64,000 nucleotides of DNA from Ruegeria sp. Alg231-54 (GTDB lineage: Bacteria; Pseudomonadota; Alphaproteobacteria; Rhodobacterales; Rhodobacteraceae): NCBI RefSeq assembly GCF_900143525.1, contig NZ_FREZ01000005.1, positions 62,003 to 126,002 on the forward strand, given 5' to 3'. The stretch's first letter is position 1. The number at the start of each line of letters is the position of its first letter. Under the pieces are notes generated by a model. That model did no database searches, was not told where the DNA came from, and saw only the letters and a program-made list of their open reading frames with translations. Positions 24,894 to 33,032 of the stretch are shown here, one piece after another. A program made the position numbers and the translations under genes.

Positions 24894-25781
24894 TTATGAG
24901 CCCGAGCTTTGACCGAATTTCCGGAACAGTTTGGTGCGGTCAAAAGCTTGTTCCAGCTCATCCGTGCGCTCTTTAACCGAATCCCACAGCCGTTCCTGTA
25001 CTTCGGCGATGACGCATTCCATCAGAACCAGAATGGCCGCCATGGAGTCCCACGCGGACGGCACGGCAATGCGTGCAGCAAATGTGTGTTTGGCCAGCCG
25101 ATGAATGGGTGAGCGCCACTGATCGGTGAACAGAACAATTTCAGCCTCGCGTTCATGGCACAGCTGGCCAATCAGCAGGGATGCGTTCTCATATCGGCGA
25201 ACATCCAGCGTCACCAGCACATCATCTTTGCGTATGTCCAGCAAGTCATGCGTCCACGATGCCGCAACGGGCAGCAGTCGGACATCCGGGCGGATCATCT
25301 GCAGGTGCAGGTACAGATATTGTGCCAGCGTACCGGTGATGCGGCCGCCGGTAATGAAAATGCGCCTGTTGGGGTCACATAACAGATTGCAGAAGCTGTC
25401 GAATTCACCGGGGTCGACCTCATCAATCGTGCGTTTCTGATTGGCGAGAGTCTGTTGGGAATACCGGTTCAGGATGTGTTCTTCGGGCAGGTCGTTCTGC
25501 CATAGGTCACGCTTGGCGACCGGCCCCGAGATCATCTCTTTCACCTCACCCCGCAGGGCGGCCTGAAACTGCGGATAGCCGTCAAAGCCGGTTTTCTGCA
25601 GCATCCGCGCGACGGTCGTGGTCGAAACTGAGGCGGTGCTGGCCAGCTCGGTGATGCTGCCAAGGCCAGCCATGGGGTAGTCGTCCAGCAATACACTGAC
25701 CAGTTGCCGCTCGGATGGGGTCATCTTGTCTTTGTGGGCCAGCAGCCTGTCCGTCACCCGCACGCGGCGTTCCTCCTGCAT
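24894..25781 (-). CDS. RpiR/MurR-family transcriptional regulator (HTH-SIS)
   Basis: A 295-residue regulator with an N-terminal RpiR helix-turn-helix (LGSITELASTASVSTTTVARML, partial, about residues 35-60) and a C-terminal SIS domain (RRIFITGGRITGTLAQYLYLHL, partial, near residue 135). RpiR proteins sense phosphorylated or other small ligands through SIS and usually repress neighbouring catabolic genes. It is divergent from the N-formylglutamate-amidohydrolase-like gene, and the shared 115-bp gap contains a palindrome (25869-25886) over a predicted promoter, so it probably controls the TRAP and glutamylation genes to the right. Confidence 0.9.
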   Translation of the reverse strand: MQEERRVRVTDRLLAHKDKMTPSERQLVSVLLDDYPMAGLGSITELASTASVSTTTVARMLQKTGFDGYPQFQAALRGEVKEMISGPVAKRDLWQNDLPEEHILNRYSQQTLANQKRTIDEVDPGEFDSFCNLLCDPNRRIFITGGRITGTLAQYLYLHLQMIRPDVRLLPVAASWTHDLLDIRKDDVLVTLDVRRYENASLLIGQLCHEREAEIVLFTDQWRSPIHRLAKHTFAARIAVPSAWDSMAAILVLMECVIAEVQERLWDSVKERTDELEQAFDRTKLFRKFGQSSGS

Positions 25782-25849
25782 CTTTTCGATCTTAGTGTGA
25801 ATAATTTTTCGGCAAGATCAAGAGTGGTGAAATTTATTCAGGAAAAATA

Positions 25850-25879
25850 TTGACAGGTTAAGGTCTCTTGTGGAAATTT
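25850..25879 (+). promoter_or_regulatory. Predicted sigma70-type promoter
   Basis: TTGACA at 25850-25855, 18 bp before AAATTT (25874-25879). The -35 hexamer is perfect and the -10 is weak. The -10 lies inside the palindrome 25869-25886, a layout expected of repression by the divergent regulator. Confidence 0.45.
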
Positions 25880-25886
25880 TTCCACA
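25869..25886. promoter_or_regulatory. Candidate RpiR operator palindrome
   Basis: TGTGGAAA-TT-TTTCCACA, perfect 8-bp arms around TT. A/T-rich inverted repeats with GAAA/TTTC arms are the usual style of RpiR-family operators. It lies between the divergent regulator and the amidohydrolase-like gene. Confidence 0.6.
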
Positions 25887-25896
25887 CGCATCTTAA

Positions 25897-26673
25897 TTGG
25901 AATCGCAAGGCGGTATTTTGGACTTCGGAACAGTCGTTCTCACGGACACAGTGGATGGTCCCCTTTCGGTAATGCTGGTCTGCGAACACGCGTCCAGTCG
26001 CATTCCCGCGTTTTTGGGGGATATGGGATTGCCCGTGGGCGCGCTTCAAAGCCACATCGCGTGGGATCCGGGGGCATTGGCTGTGGCCAAGCTGATGGCA
26101 GCACGCCTGTCGGCAACGCTGGTGTATGGCGGGGTGTCCCGGCTGGTCTATGACTGCAATCGCCCGCCCGAAGCTGCCGGGGCCATGCCGGCGCGCAGCG
26201 AGGACTATCAAATCCCAGCGAATGTCGATCTGTCCGAGGAAGAGCGCGAAAGCAGGATTGAGAGCATCTACCGGCCCTTCAGCAGGGCGCTGTCTGAACT
26301 GATCTCTCAAAACGGTGATACGCTTGAACTTATGGTGACGGTCCACAGCTTTACACCAGTCTACCATGGTCAGACGCGTGAGGTGGAACTGGGTATATTA
26401 CACGGGGTGGATGACCGGTTCGCCCAGGCAATGATGACGACAGTACCCGCCGACCAAACCTATGAGACTCGCTTGAATGAGCCGTATTCGGCGGCGGACG
26501 GGGTCGCCCATACCCTTGACGCGCAAGCCCTGCCGAAAGGGCTGTTGAACGTCATGATCGAGATCCGCAATGACCTGATACAAACGTCCGAGCAGCAAGA
26601 GGCGATGGCCGATTGCCTGGCGTCATGGACCGCGCGGACCCTTGCAGAGTTTCAAAAAGGGGGCGCGGCGTGA
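25897..26673 (+). CDS. N-formylglutamate amidohydrolase (HutG-like)
   Basis: Zinc-dependent amidohydrolase of the N-formylglutamate amidohydrolase family (about 258 residues from TTG 25897). Recognisable segments are LVCEHASSRIPAFLG, the acidic patch RLVYDCNRPPEA and TVHSFTPVYHG. In histidine use it releases formate and glutamate; with a glutamine-synthetase-like ligase in the same locus it could instead hydrolyse a gamma-glutamyl amide. The start is unclear: TTG 25897 is only 11 bp after the operator, and TTG 25918 has a better spaced AAGGCGG. The stop overlaps the GTG of dctQ, so the genes are coupled. Confidence 0.88.
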   Translation: MESQGGILDFGTVVLTDTVDGPLSVMLVCEHASSRIPAFLGDMGLPVGALQSHIAWDPGALAVAKLMAARLSATLVYGGVSRLVYDCNRPPEAAGAMPARSEDYQIPANVDLSEEERESRIESIYRPFSRALSELISQNGDTLELMVTVHSFTPVYHGQTREVELGILHGVDDRFAQAMMTTVPADQTYETRLNEPYSAADGVAHTLDAQALPKGLLNVMIEIRNDLIQTSEQQEAMADCLASWTARTLAEFQKGGAA

Positions 26674-27254
26674 TCAAGGCGATGGCGTCATATGTCCGGA
26701 TCGTCGATGCGGTCAACTACCGGATCGGACGGGTCATGATGTGGGGCCTGTTCGTGATGATGGGCATCCTGCTGTGGTCCTCGATCTCGAAGACGTTTTT
26801 CGTGCCATCGCATTGGACGCTGGAAATGGCGCAGTTCGCGATGGTGACCTATTACATTATGGGCGGACCGTATTCGATCCAGTTGGGATCGAACGTCCGC
26901 ATGGACCTGTTTTATCACAACTGGAGCCCGCACCGGAAAGCCTGGTTCGATGCCTTCACCGTTCTGCTGCTGATCTTCTACCTAGGGGTATTGTTTTATG
27001 GCGGGCTTGGGTCGACGGCCTACAGCCTTGGCTATTGGGGCGATGAACCGGTCTTCTACTTTTTCGGACTGTTGACAGGCAGTGAGGAAATTGGCCGGCT
27101 TGAACGCTCATCAACAGCGTGGCGGCCGTATATTTGGCCGGTAAAAACCATCATGGTGTTCGGCTTCTTCCTGATGCTGCTGCAGGCGATATCGGAATTC
27201 TTCAAAGACATAGCCCGGATCAACGGGCAGGAAATCGGGGTCGTGCGGGCATGA
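26670..27254 (+). CDS. dctQ: TRAP transporter small permease (DctQ-type)
   Basis: Inner-membrane small subunit of a TRAP transporter, 194 residues, with four hydrophobic segments (about residues 20-40, 55-75, 95-115 and 160-180). The span with PSHWTLEMAQFAMVTYYIMGG (partial) matches the DctQ pattern. The chosen start is the GTG at 26670, which overlaps the amidohydrolase stop (GTGA) and has AAAAAGGGGG 7 nt upstream. The stop overlaps the start of dctM by 4 bp (ATGA), so dctQ and dctM are translationally coupled. An in-frame ATG at 26682 is the alternative. It partners with the large permease and the periplasmic binding protein encoded next to it. Confidence 0.92.
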   Translation: MIKAMASYVRIVDAVNYRIGRVMMWGLFVMMGILLWSSISKTFFVPSHWTLEMAQFAMVTYYIMGGPYSIQLGSNVRMDLFYHNWSPHRKAWFDAFTVLLLIFYLGVLFYGGLGSTAYSLGYWGDEPVFYFFGLLTGSEEIGRLERSSTAWRPYIWPVKTIMVFGFFLMLLQAISEFFKDIARINGQEIGVVRA

Positions 27255-28570
27255 GCCAGGAATATATCGCCATCTTCATGTTCGCATTGATGATGCTGAT
27301 GCTGTTCACAGGTCAGCGGGTCTTTGGCGCGATTGGCGCGGTGGCTACCATTGCAGCGCTGGCGCTTTGGGGCACAGGCGGGCAGGACATCACGTTCTCG
27401 GCCGCGATGAAGCTGATGAAATGGTATCCGCTGCTGACGCTGCCGATGTTTATCTTCATGGGCTATGTGCTCAGCGAAAGCCGGCTGGCGGATGACCTGT
27501 ACAAGATGTTCCACGTCTGGATGGGCCCCATCAATGGCGGTCTGGCTATCGGCACCATCGGGTTGATGGTGCTTGTCTCGGCCATGAACGGCCTCAGCGT
27601 TGCGGGTATGGCCATTGGTGCGACCATTGCGCTGCCGGAGCTGCTTCGGCGCGGTTACGACAAGACGATGGTGACCGGGGTCATTCAGGCGGGTTCTAGT
27701 CTTGGCATTTTGGTGCCACCTTCGGTGGTTCTGGTCCTCTATGCGATGATCGCGCGCCAGCCTGTTGGGCAATTGTGGCTGGCCGGTATCATCCCAGGCC
27801 TGCTGATGGCCGCGATGTTTATCCTGTATATTTGGATCCGCTGCCGCATTCAGCCCGAGCTGGGACCCGCAATGGAAGACGCGCATGAGGTGCCGTGGGC
27901 CGAGAAAATCCGGCTGCTGGGGGCAGGGGCGCTGCCGCTGATCATCTTCGCGGCGATGATGGTACCGTTTGTGAATGGTTGGACCTCGCTGGTCGAAAGC
28001 TCGGCCATCGGAGCGCTGACCGCTCTGGCTGTGTCCGTCATCAAGCGCCGCATGACCTGGAAGATTTTCGAAGACTGCACCAAGCAGACGTTGGCCATTT
28101 CCTGCATGTTCATGTGGATCATTCTGGCCGCGCTGGGCTTTGGGGCCGTATTTGACGGTCTCGGCGCGGTGAAAGCCATCGACAATCTGTTCACTGATCA
28201 ACTGGGCTTGTCGCCCTGGATGATCCTGATTTTGATGCAGCTAAGCTTTATCGTCATGGGCACGTTCCTCGATGACACGGCAATGCTGGTCATCGTCGCA
28301 CCACTTTATGTCCCGCTGGTCGGCGAGTTGGGCTTTGATCTGATCTGGTACGGGGTGCTTTATACGATCACGACGCAGATCGCCTATATGACGCCGCCCT
28401 TCGGCTATAACCTGTTCCTGATGCGCGCGATGGCCCCGCCCGAGATCACCCTACGGGACATCTATGGTTCGATCTTTCCTTTTGTCGCGGTGATGGTGAT
28501 GGCGCTGACAATCATCATGATTTTCCCGGAAATCGCTCTGTGGTTGCCCGGGTATGTCTATGGAAATTAA
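27251..28570 (+). CDS. dctM: TRAP transporter large permease (DctM-type)
   Basis: Large membrane subunit of the TRAP transporter, about 439 residues from the ATG at 27251, with some twelve hydrophobic spans. It forms the Na+-driven elevator that moves substrate. Typical features are MPFFIFMG-like LTLPMFIFMGYVLSES at about residue 60, LGILVPPSVVLVLYAM near 155 and TPPFGYNLFLMRAMAP near 380. Length and spacing are normal. The ATGA overlap with dctQ fixes the start. Substrate cannot be told from the permease. Confidence 0.95.
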   Translation: MSQEYIAIFMFALMMLMLFTGQRVFGAIGAVATIAALALWGTGGQDITFSAAMKLMKWYPLLTLPMFIFMGYVLSESRLADDLYKMFHVWMGPINGGLAIGTIGLMVLVSAMNGLSVAGMAIGATIALPELLRRGYDKTMVTGVIQAGSSLGILVPPSVVLVLYAMIARQPVGQLWLAGIIPGLLMAAMFILYIWIRCRIQPELGPAMEDAHEVPWAEKIRLLGAGALPLIIFAAMMVPFVNGWTSLVESSAIGALTALAVSVIKRRMTWKIFEDCTKQTLAISCMFMWIILAALGFGAVFDGLGAVKAIDNLFTDQLGLSPWMILILMQLSFIVMGTFLDDTAMLVIVAPLYVPLVGELGFDLIWYGVLYTITTQIAYMTPPFGYNLFLMRAMAPPEITLRDIYGSIFPFVAVMVMALTIIMIFPEIALWLPGYVYGN

Positions 28571-28620
28571 CAAGAATGCTCGGTGAACGGGCACAGAAAC
28601 TTTAACGGAGAGGAATTGAC

Positions 28621-29655
28621 ATGACGACAAGACGTAAGTTTCTGAAAACCGCTGGGGTTGGCGTTGCTGCCGCACCACTGGCGACGCCTGCCTTGGCGCA
28701 GAACACGATCACATGGCGGATGCAGACTTATGCAGGTCCTGCGCTGGCTGAGCATGTGATTGATCCCGCGATCAAGATGTTTAACCAGATCGCCGGTGAC
28801 CGGATGCAGATCGAGCTGTTCTATGCTGATCAGTTGGTTCCCACGGGAGAGCTGTTCCGGGCGATGCAGAAAGGCACCATCGACGCGGTTCAGTCGGACG
28901 ACGACTCGATGGCATCGCCTACCGAAGTAACTGTTTTCGGTGGCTATTTCCCGTTCGCCTCGCGGTATTCACTGGACGTGCCCGTGTTGTTCAACCAGTG
29001 GGGTCTGAACGAGATCTGGGATGAGGAGTACTCAAAAGTCGGGGTCAAACACATCAGCGCTGGCGCATGGGACCCGTGCCACTTTGCGACCAAGGACCCG
29101 ATCAACTCGCTGGCGGATATGAAGGGCAAACGCATCTTCACATTCCCAACGGCGGGTCGCTTCCTGTCGCAGTTTGGCGTCGTGCCGGTTACCCTGCCAT
29201 GGGAAGACATCGAGGTCGCGGTTCAGACCGGTGAACTGGATGGCATCGCTTGGTCGGGCATCACCGAAGACTACACCGTCGGCTGGGCCGATGTGACCAA
29301 CTATTTCCTGACCAACAACGTGTCGGGCGCCTGGGCGGGTCACTTCTTTGCCAACATGGATCGCTGGAATGAGCTGCCCGAAGACCTGCAGACCCTGTTC
29401 AAGGTCTGCTGTGATCAGTCACATTACTACCGTCAGTGGTGGTATTGGGGGGGTGAGGCCAACCTGCGCGTCAACGGCACGAAGATGCAATTGACCTCTA
29501 TCCCGGACGAAGAATGGGTAACCGTTGAGGAAGCCGCCGTGAAGTTCTGGGACGAAGTTGCAGCCGAGTCCGAGACCAAAGCGAAAGTTGTCGACATCTT
29601 CAAGCGTTACAACGCCGAGATGCTAAAGGCTGGTCGGCCCTATCGTTACACCTAA
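28621..29655 (+). CDS. dctP: TRAP transporter periplasmic substrate-binding protein (DctP-type, Tat signal)
   Basis: Periplasmic receptor of the TRAP system, 344 residues. The signal peptide TTRRKFLKTAGVGVAAAP has the twin-arginine motif RRKFLK and a cleavage site near PALA-Q (residue 27), so it is exported folded. The mature protein has the DctP/TakP pattern: AMQKGTIDAVQS, GKRIFTFPTAGRFLSQFG and WEDIEVAVQTGELDG. TakP relatives bind 2-oxo acids, other members bind many organic anions, so the ligand is open; genes nearby suggest an amine-derived or amidic compound. It is the last gene of the Q-M-P operon, with a stem-loop 12 bp after the stop. Confidence 0.93.
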   Translation: MTTRRKFLKTAGVGVAAAPLATPALAQNTITWRMQTYAGPALAEHVIDPAIKMFNQIAGDRMQIELFYADQLVPTGELFRAMQKGTIDAVQSDDDSMASPTEVTVFGGYFPFASRYSLDVPVLFNQWGLNEIWDEEYSKVGVKHISAGAWDPCHFATKDPINSLADMKGKRIFTFPTAGRFLSQFGVVPVTLPWEDIEVAVQTGELDGIAWSGITEDYTVGWADVTNYFLTNNVSGAWAGHFFANMDRWNELPEDLQTLFKVCCDQSHYYRQWWYWGGEANLRVNGTKMQLTSIPDEEWVTVEEAAVKFWDEVAAESETKAKVVDIFKRYNAEMLKAGRPYRYT

Positions 29656-29667
29656 GAAACCCTTCTT

Positions 29668-29697
29668 CCCGACGCGTGGGGCACCCCGTGCGTCGGG
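29668..29697 (+). terminator. Stem-loop after dctP
   Basis: CCCGACGC (29668-29675) pairs with GCGTCGGG (29690-29697), with an inner GGGG/CCCC pair. It is GC-rich and lacks a U-tract, so it may be an attenuator or mRNA-stabilising hairpin, keeping dctP transcripts more abundant than dctQM. Confidence 0.6.
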
Positions 29698-29803
29698 ATT
29701 GGACATCAATAAGCGACACCATTTATGCTCTCGTCTGTTCCAAGAATAGAAAAACAAAACCGGAAGCACATTTGTGCGCACCGGTCAGACGAGGTGTGAA
29801 CAT

Positions 29804-31489
29804 ATGGCTATCGCGAGCTTTTTGATTGAGATTTTTGCCGCAACCATGTTGCTGCTATTTGCCGTGCGTTTGGTTCGTACCGGTATCGAACGGCGTTTTG
29901 GTGCGCTGTTCCAGTCGATCCTGACGCGCCACTCCAACAGCTTTGTTGCAGGTGGGGCAGGCATGGTTCTGGCCACCATCCTGCAAAGCTCGGCCGCGGT
30001 AACGGTCTTGCTGACAGGTTTCGCTGCGGCGGGAATGGTGACGTTTGGGATGGCGCTGGCAGGTGTGCTGGGTGCCGATCTGGGCGCCGCGCTGGTCATT
30101 CAGGTTCTGTCCTATGACCTGGGCTGGCTTCAACCCGCATTGCTGGCCTTGGGCGGCTGGCTGTATCTGAAATCCGAACGGTCGAATGTTCGGCTAATGG
30201 GGCGGATCGTTCTGGGCGTCGCCTTCATCCTGATTTCGCTTCAGTTCCTGCGCGAAGCAGTTGAGCCGATCCGCGAAAGCGCGTTTTTGCCCGCAATCGC
30301 AGGGTATCTTGAGACCGACTATTTCAGCGCCTTTATCGTTGGTGCGGTGCTGGCCTTTGTCATGCACAGCTCGGTCGCGACGATCCTGATGTGCGTGGCC
30401 TTGGTTCAGATCGGTGCAATTCCCTTTGCCGCCGGGTTGTCGCTGGTGCTGGGAGCAAATCTGGGTTCGGCCTTTATTCCAATGTGGCTGACGCGCGATA
30501 TGACCGTCTCGGCCCGGCGTATCCCGCTGGCCAACCTCTTATTGCGGGGAAGCGCGGCGCTGGTAATGCTGATCGTCGTGAACGTTGGCGGGTTGCACGA
30601 GGCGCTATTGGTGACGAGCCCGGCGCAGTCTCTGATTTTTGCACATATCGGATTCAATTTGGCGGTGTTCTTGCTAGCCACAGGCTTCGTGAACAGGATG
30701 GAACAGCCGATGGCCGTTCTGATGGCGGAGCCAAAAGCCGAAGCCAATGCGCTGGATCAGTTCTCGGATGCGCTGACACCGCTGGGGGACCCCAGCGGCG
30801 AAAGGGCGAGCGTTGCGATGTCCTCGGTGCGTCACGAGCTGTTGCAGATGATCACGCAGGTTGAGCGTATGTTCCGCCCCGTTTTGGATATCTACGAACA
30901 GGATGACAGCGACGCGATTTCCGCGCTTTGGCAGCAGGATGAGCGGGTGAATACGCAACTGACCGAGATCCGCCGTTTCGTCGCGCGCATGCCGCGGCAG
31001 AATATGAGCAAAGGGCAGATCAAAGCCGCACGAGGGTTGGTCGAATATGCCATCCGTCTTGAAGCTGCGGGCGATGTCGTCTCGAACCGGATGACCCGGA
31101 CAGCGCAAATCAAGCATACCGAACGTTCTGAATTCTCGGCGCAGGGCTGGAAAGAGCTGAAGGATTTGCACGCGGCGATTCTGGAAAGTTTCTCGCTGGC
31201 GCGTCACGTGCTGTTGGTGGACGACATGGATTGTGCCCGCCGGCTGGTGTTGGACAAGGCCGAGGTCAAGCGGATGTCCCGCAATAGCCGCAAGGCGCAC
31301 CTCAAACGATTGGAACGCGGTCAGACTGAGAGCTTCCAGTCCTCCGATCTGCATCTGGAAACGCTACGTTCAATGCGTGATCTGCATGGGCATATCGCCG
31401 CCATCGCCTATCCGATCCTCTACAAAAGTGGTCAGGTTCTGGAAACGCGCCTGGTGATGGAAATGGAAAAAGAAGCCAACGATGAGTGA
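29804..31489 (+). CDS. Na/Pi cotransporter family protein with PhoU-like C-terminus
   Basis: Membrane protein of about 561 residues from the ATG at 29804. The N-terminal half has two inverted repeats of the Na+/Pi-cotransporter II family, marked by the QSSAAVTVLLTGFAA and HSSVATILMCVAL stretches (the QSS motif), about eight spans in all. The cytosolic C-terminal half (residues 330-561) is helical and PhoU-like. Family members move phosphate or act as sensors of it; in this locus the link to the amine genes is unclear. The start lies 148 bp after dctP and GAGGTGTGAAC precedes it. Confidence 0.85.
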   Translation: MAIASFLIEIFAATMLLLFAVRLVRTGIERRFGALFQSILTRHSNSFVAGGAGMVLATILQSSAAVTVLLTGFAAAGMVTFGMALAGVLGADLGAALVIQVLSYDLGWLQPALLALGGWLYLKSERSNVRLMGRIVLGVAFILISLQFLREAVEPIRESAFLPAIAGYLETDYFSAFIVGAVLAFVMHSSVATILMCVALVQIGAIPFAAGLSLVLGANLGSAFIPMWLTRDMTVSARRIPLANLLLRGSAALVMLIVVNVGGLHEALLVTSPAQSLIFAHIGFNLAVFLLATGFVNRMEQPMAVLMAEPKAEANALDQFSDALTPLGDPSGERASVAMSSVRHELLQMITQVERMFRPVLDIYEQDDSDAISALWQQDERVNTQLTEIRRFVARMPRQNMSKGQIKAARGLVEYAIRLEAAGDVVSNRMTRTAQIKHTERSEFSAQGWKELKDLHAAILESFSLARHVLLVDDMDCARRLVLDKAEVKRMSRNSRKAHLKRLERGQTESFQSSDLHLETLRSMRDLHGHIAAIAYPILYKSGQVLETRLVMEMEKEANDE

Positions 31490-31536
31490 TGGCGGGTAAG
31501 CGAAACCGGGGTCTCTGTAAGTGACAAAGGATACCA

Positions 31537-32901
31537 ATGATGGGCAATGAAGCGATTTTGGCTGATCTGAAAGCCAAATTCGAGGCGGGCGAGGTCGACA
31601 CGGTGCTGGTCTGCATGGTGGACATGCAGGGCCGCCTGATGGGTAAGCGGTTTCACGCAGGCCATTTCGTGGCGGGCGCATGGGAAGAGACACATTGCTG
31701 CAACTACCTGCTGGCCACAGATCTGGAGATGGCGACACCCGACGGCTATGCCTCGACCAGTTGGGAGCGGGGTTATGGCGATTATGTCATGAAGCCGGAT
31801 CTCAGCACTTTGCGCCCGGTGCCGTGGCTGGAAGGCACCGCAATGGTGATGTGCGATGTGCTGGATCACCACACCCATGATGAGGTTCCACACGCGCCTC
31901 GGTCTATTTTGAAGAAGCAGGTCAACCGGCTGAAGGCCATGGGCTATGACGCGATGTGCGCCACCGAGCTGGAGTTTTTCCTCTTTGAGAAGAGCTTCGA
32001 TGCGATCCGCAAGGAAGGCTTCCGCGATCTGCAGCCGATCTCGGGCTATAACGAAGATTATCACATCCTTCAGACCACCAAGGAAGAACATGTGATGCGC
32101 CCAATCCGCAACCATCTGTGGAACGCGGGGATTCCGGTTGAGAACTCAAAGGGCGAAGCCGAGACCGGGCAGGAAGAGCTGAACATCAAATATGCACCGG
32201 CGATGGACACGGCCGAATACCACTCGATCGCCAAGAACGCGGTGAAAGAGATCGCCTGGCAACACGGTCACGCGGCGACATTCCTGCCGAAGTGGCACCG
32301 TGACAAGGTGGGCAGCTCGTCCCACGTGCATCAGTCGCTTTGGGCGGATGGCAAGCCAGCGTTTTATGATGCGGATGACGCGTTGGGTATGTCGGCGCTG
32401 ATGAAAAGCTATATGGCGGGTCTGCTCAAATATGCCGCTGACTATACCTATTTCATGGCCCCCTACATCAACAGCTACAAGCGGTTCATGAAGGGTACCT
32501 TTGCGCCGACACGGATTATCTGGTCGGTGGACAACCGTACGGCTGGCTTCCGTCTTTGCGGCGATGGGACGAAGGCCGTAAGGGTTGAGTGTCGTATTCC
32601 GGGATCAGATATGAACCCGTATCTGGCGATGGCTGGCATGTTGGCCGCCGGGATTGCCGGTATTGAAGAAGGCCTGGAACTGCAATCGCCCACCACCGGT
32701 GATGTCTATCAGGGTGACACCGGCATGATCCCCGGCAATTTGCGCGCAGCACGGGATGCGTTGCACGGGTCGTCGATGCTGCGGGCTGCCATGGGCGATG
32801 AGGTGGTCGAACACTATACCCGCGCGGCGGAAGTCGAGATCGAGGAATTCGAGCGGGTTGTGACGGATTGGGAAATTGCCCGGGGGTTTGAGCGGGCTTG
32901 A
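31537..32901 (+). CDS. Glutamine-synthetase-like gamma-glutamyl ligase
   Basis: A 454-residue protein with the glutamine synthetase fold. Metal and substrate motifs include ATELEFFLFEKS (Glu pair of the n1/n2 sites), a NIKYAPAMDTAEYHS segment and SSSHVHQSLW (HVHQS), then FAPTRIIWSVDNRTAGFR. Housekeeping GlnA has a different length and a conserved adenylylation Tyr segment not evident here. Its place with aldehyde dehydrogenase and alcohol dehydrogenase suggests a PuuA/GlnA4-like enzyme that attaches glutamate to an amine. The ATG at 31537 is directly followed by a second ATG; AAGGA precedes them. Confidence 0.85.
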   Translation: MMGNEAILADLKAKFEAGEVDTVLVCMVDMQGRLMGKRFHAGHFVAGAWEETHCCNYLLATDLEMATPDGYASTSWERGYGDYVMKPDLSTLRPVPWLEGTAMVMCDVLDHHTHDEVPHAPRSILKKQVNRLKAMGYDAMCATELEFFLFEKSFDAIRKEGFRDLQPISGYNEDYHILQTTKEEHVMRPIRNHLWNAGIPVENSKGEAETGQEELNIKYAPAMDTAEYHSIAKNAVKEIAWQHGHAATFLPKWHRDKVGSSSHVHQSLWADGKPAFYDADDALGMSALMKSYMAGLLKYAADYTYFMAPYINSYKRFMKGTFAPTRIIWSVDNRTAGFRLCGDGTKAVRVECRIPGSDMNPYLAMAGMLAAGIAGIEEGLELQSPTTGDVYQGDTGMIPGNLRAARDALHGSSMLRAAMGDEVVEHYTRAAEVEIEEFERVVTDWEIARGFERA

Positions 32902-32914
32902 GATTGGGTCCGGC

Positions 32915-32974
32915 TGGGGGCTTTGCCCGCCGCCATTGGCGCTCGAACCAATGGCGCACCAATGGCAGCCCCCA
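32915..32974. repeat. Nested intergenic palindrome (REP-like)
   Basis: Outer arms TGGGGGCT (32915-32922) and AGCCCCCA (32967-32974) enclose GCCATTGG (32932-32939) and two copies of CCAATGGC (32948-32955, 32959-32966). The hairpin and the adjoining AAAGGATATTTG stretch look like a dispersed intergenic repeat of Rhodobacterales; genome-wide copy number is not known here. Confidence 0.5.
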
Positions 32975-33032
32975 AAGGATATTTGTGGCCAGATGAAGCA
33001 GGGATCCTGTTTCTTTCGGAATTGGAGTGGAT

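Noticed and set aside
27056..28201. 381-codon minus-strand open frame opposite dctM
   Set aside because: Antisense to the TRAP large permease, with a composition (His, Arg, Gln rich) typical of shadow frames and no domain.
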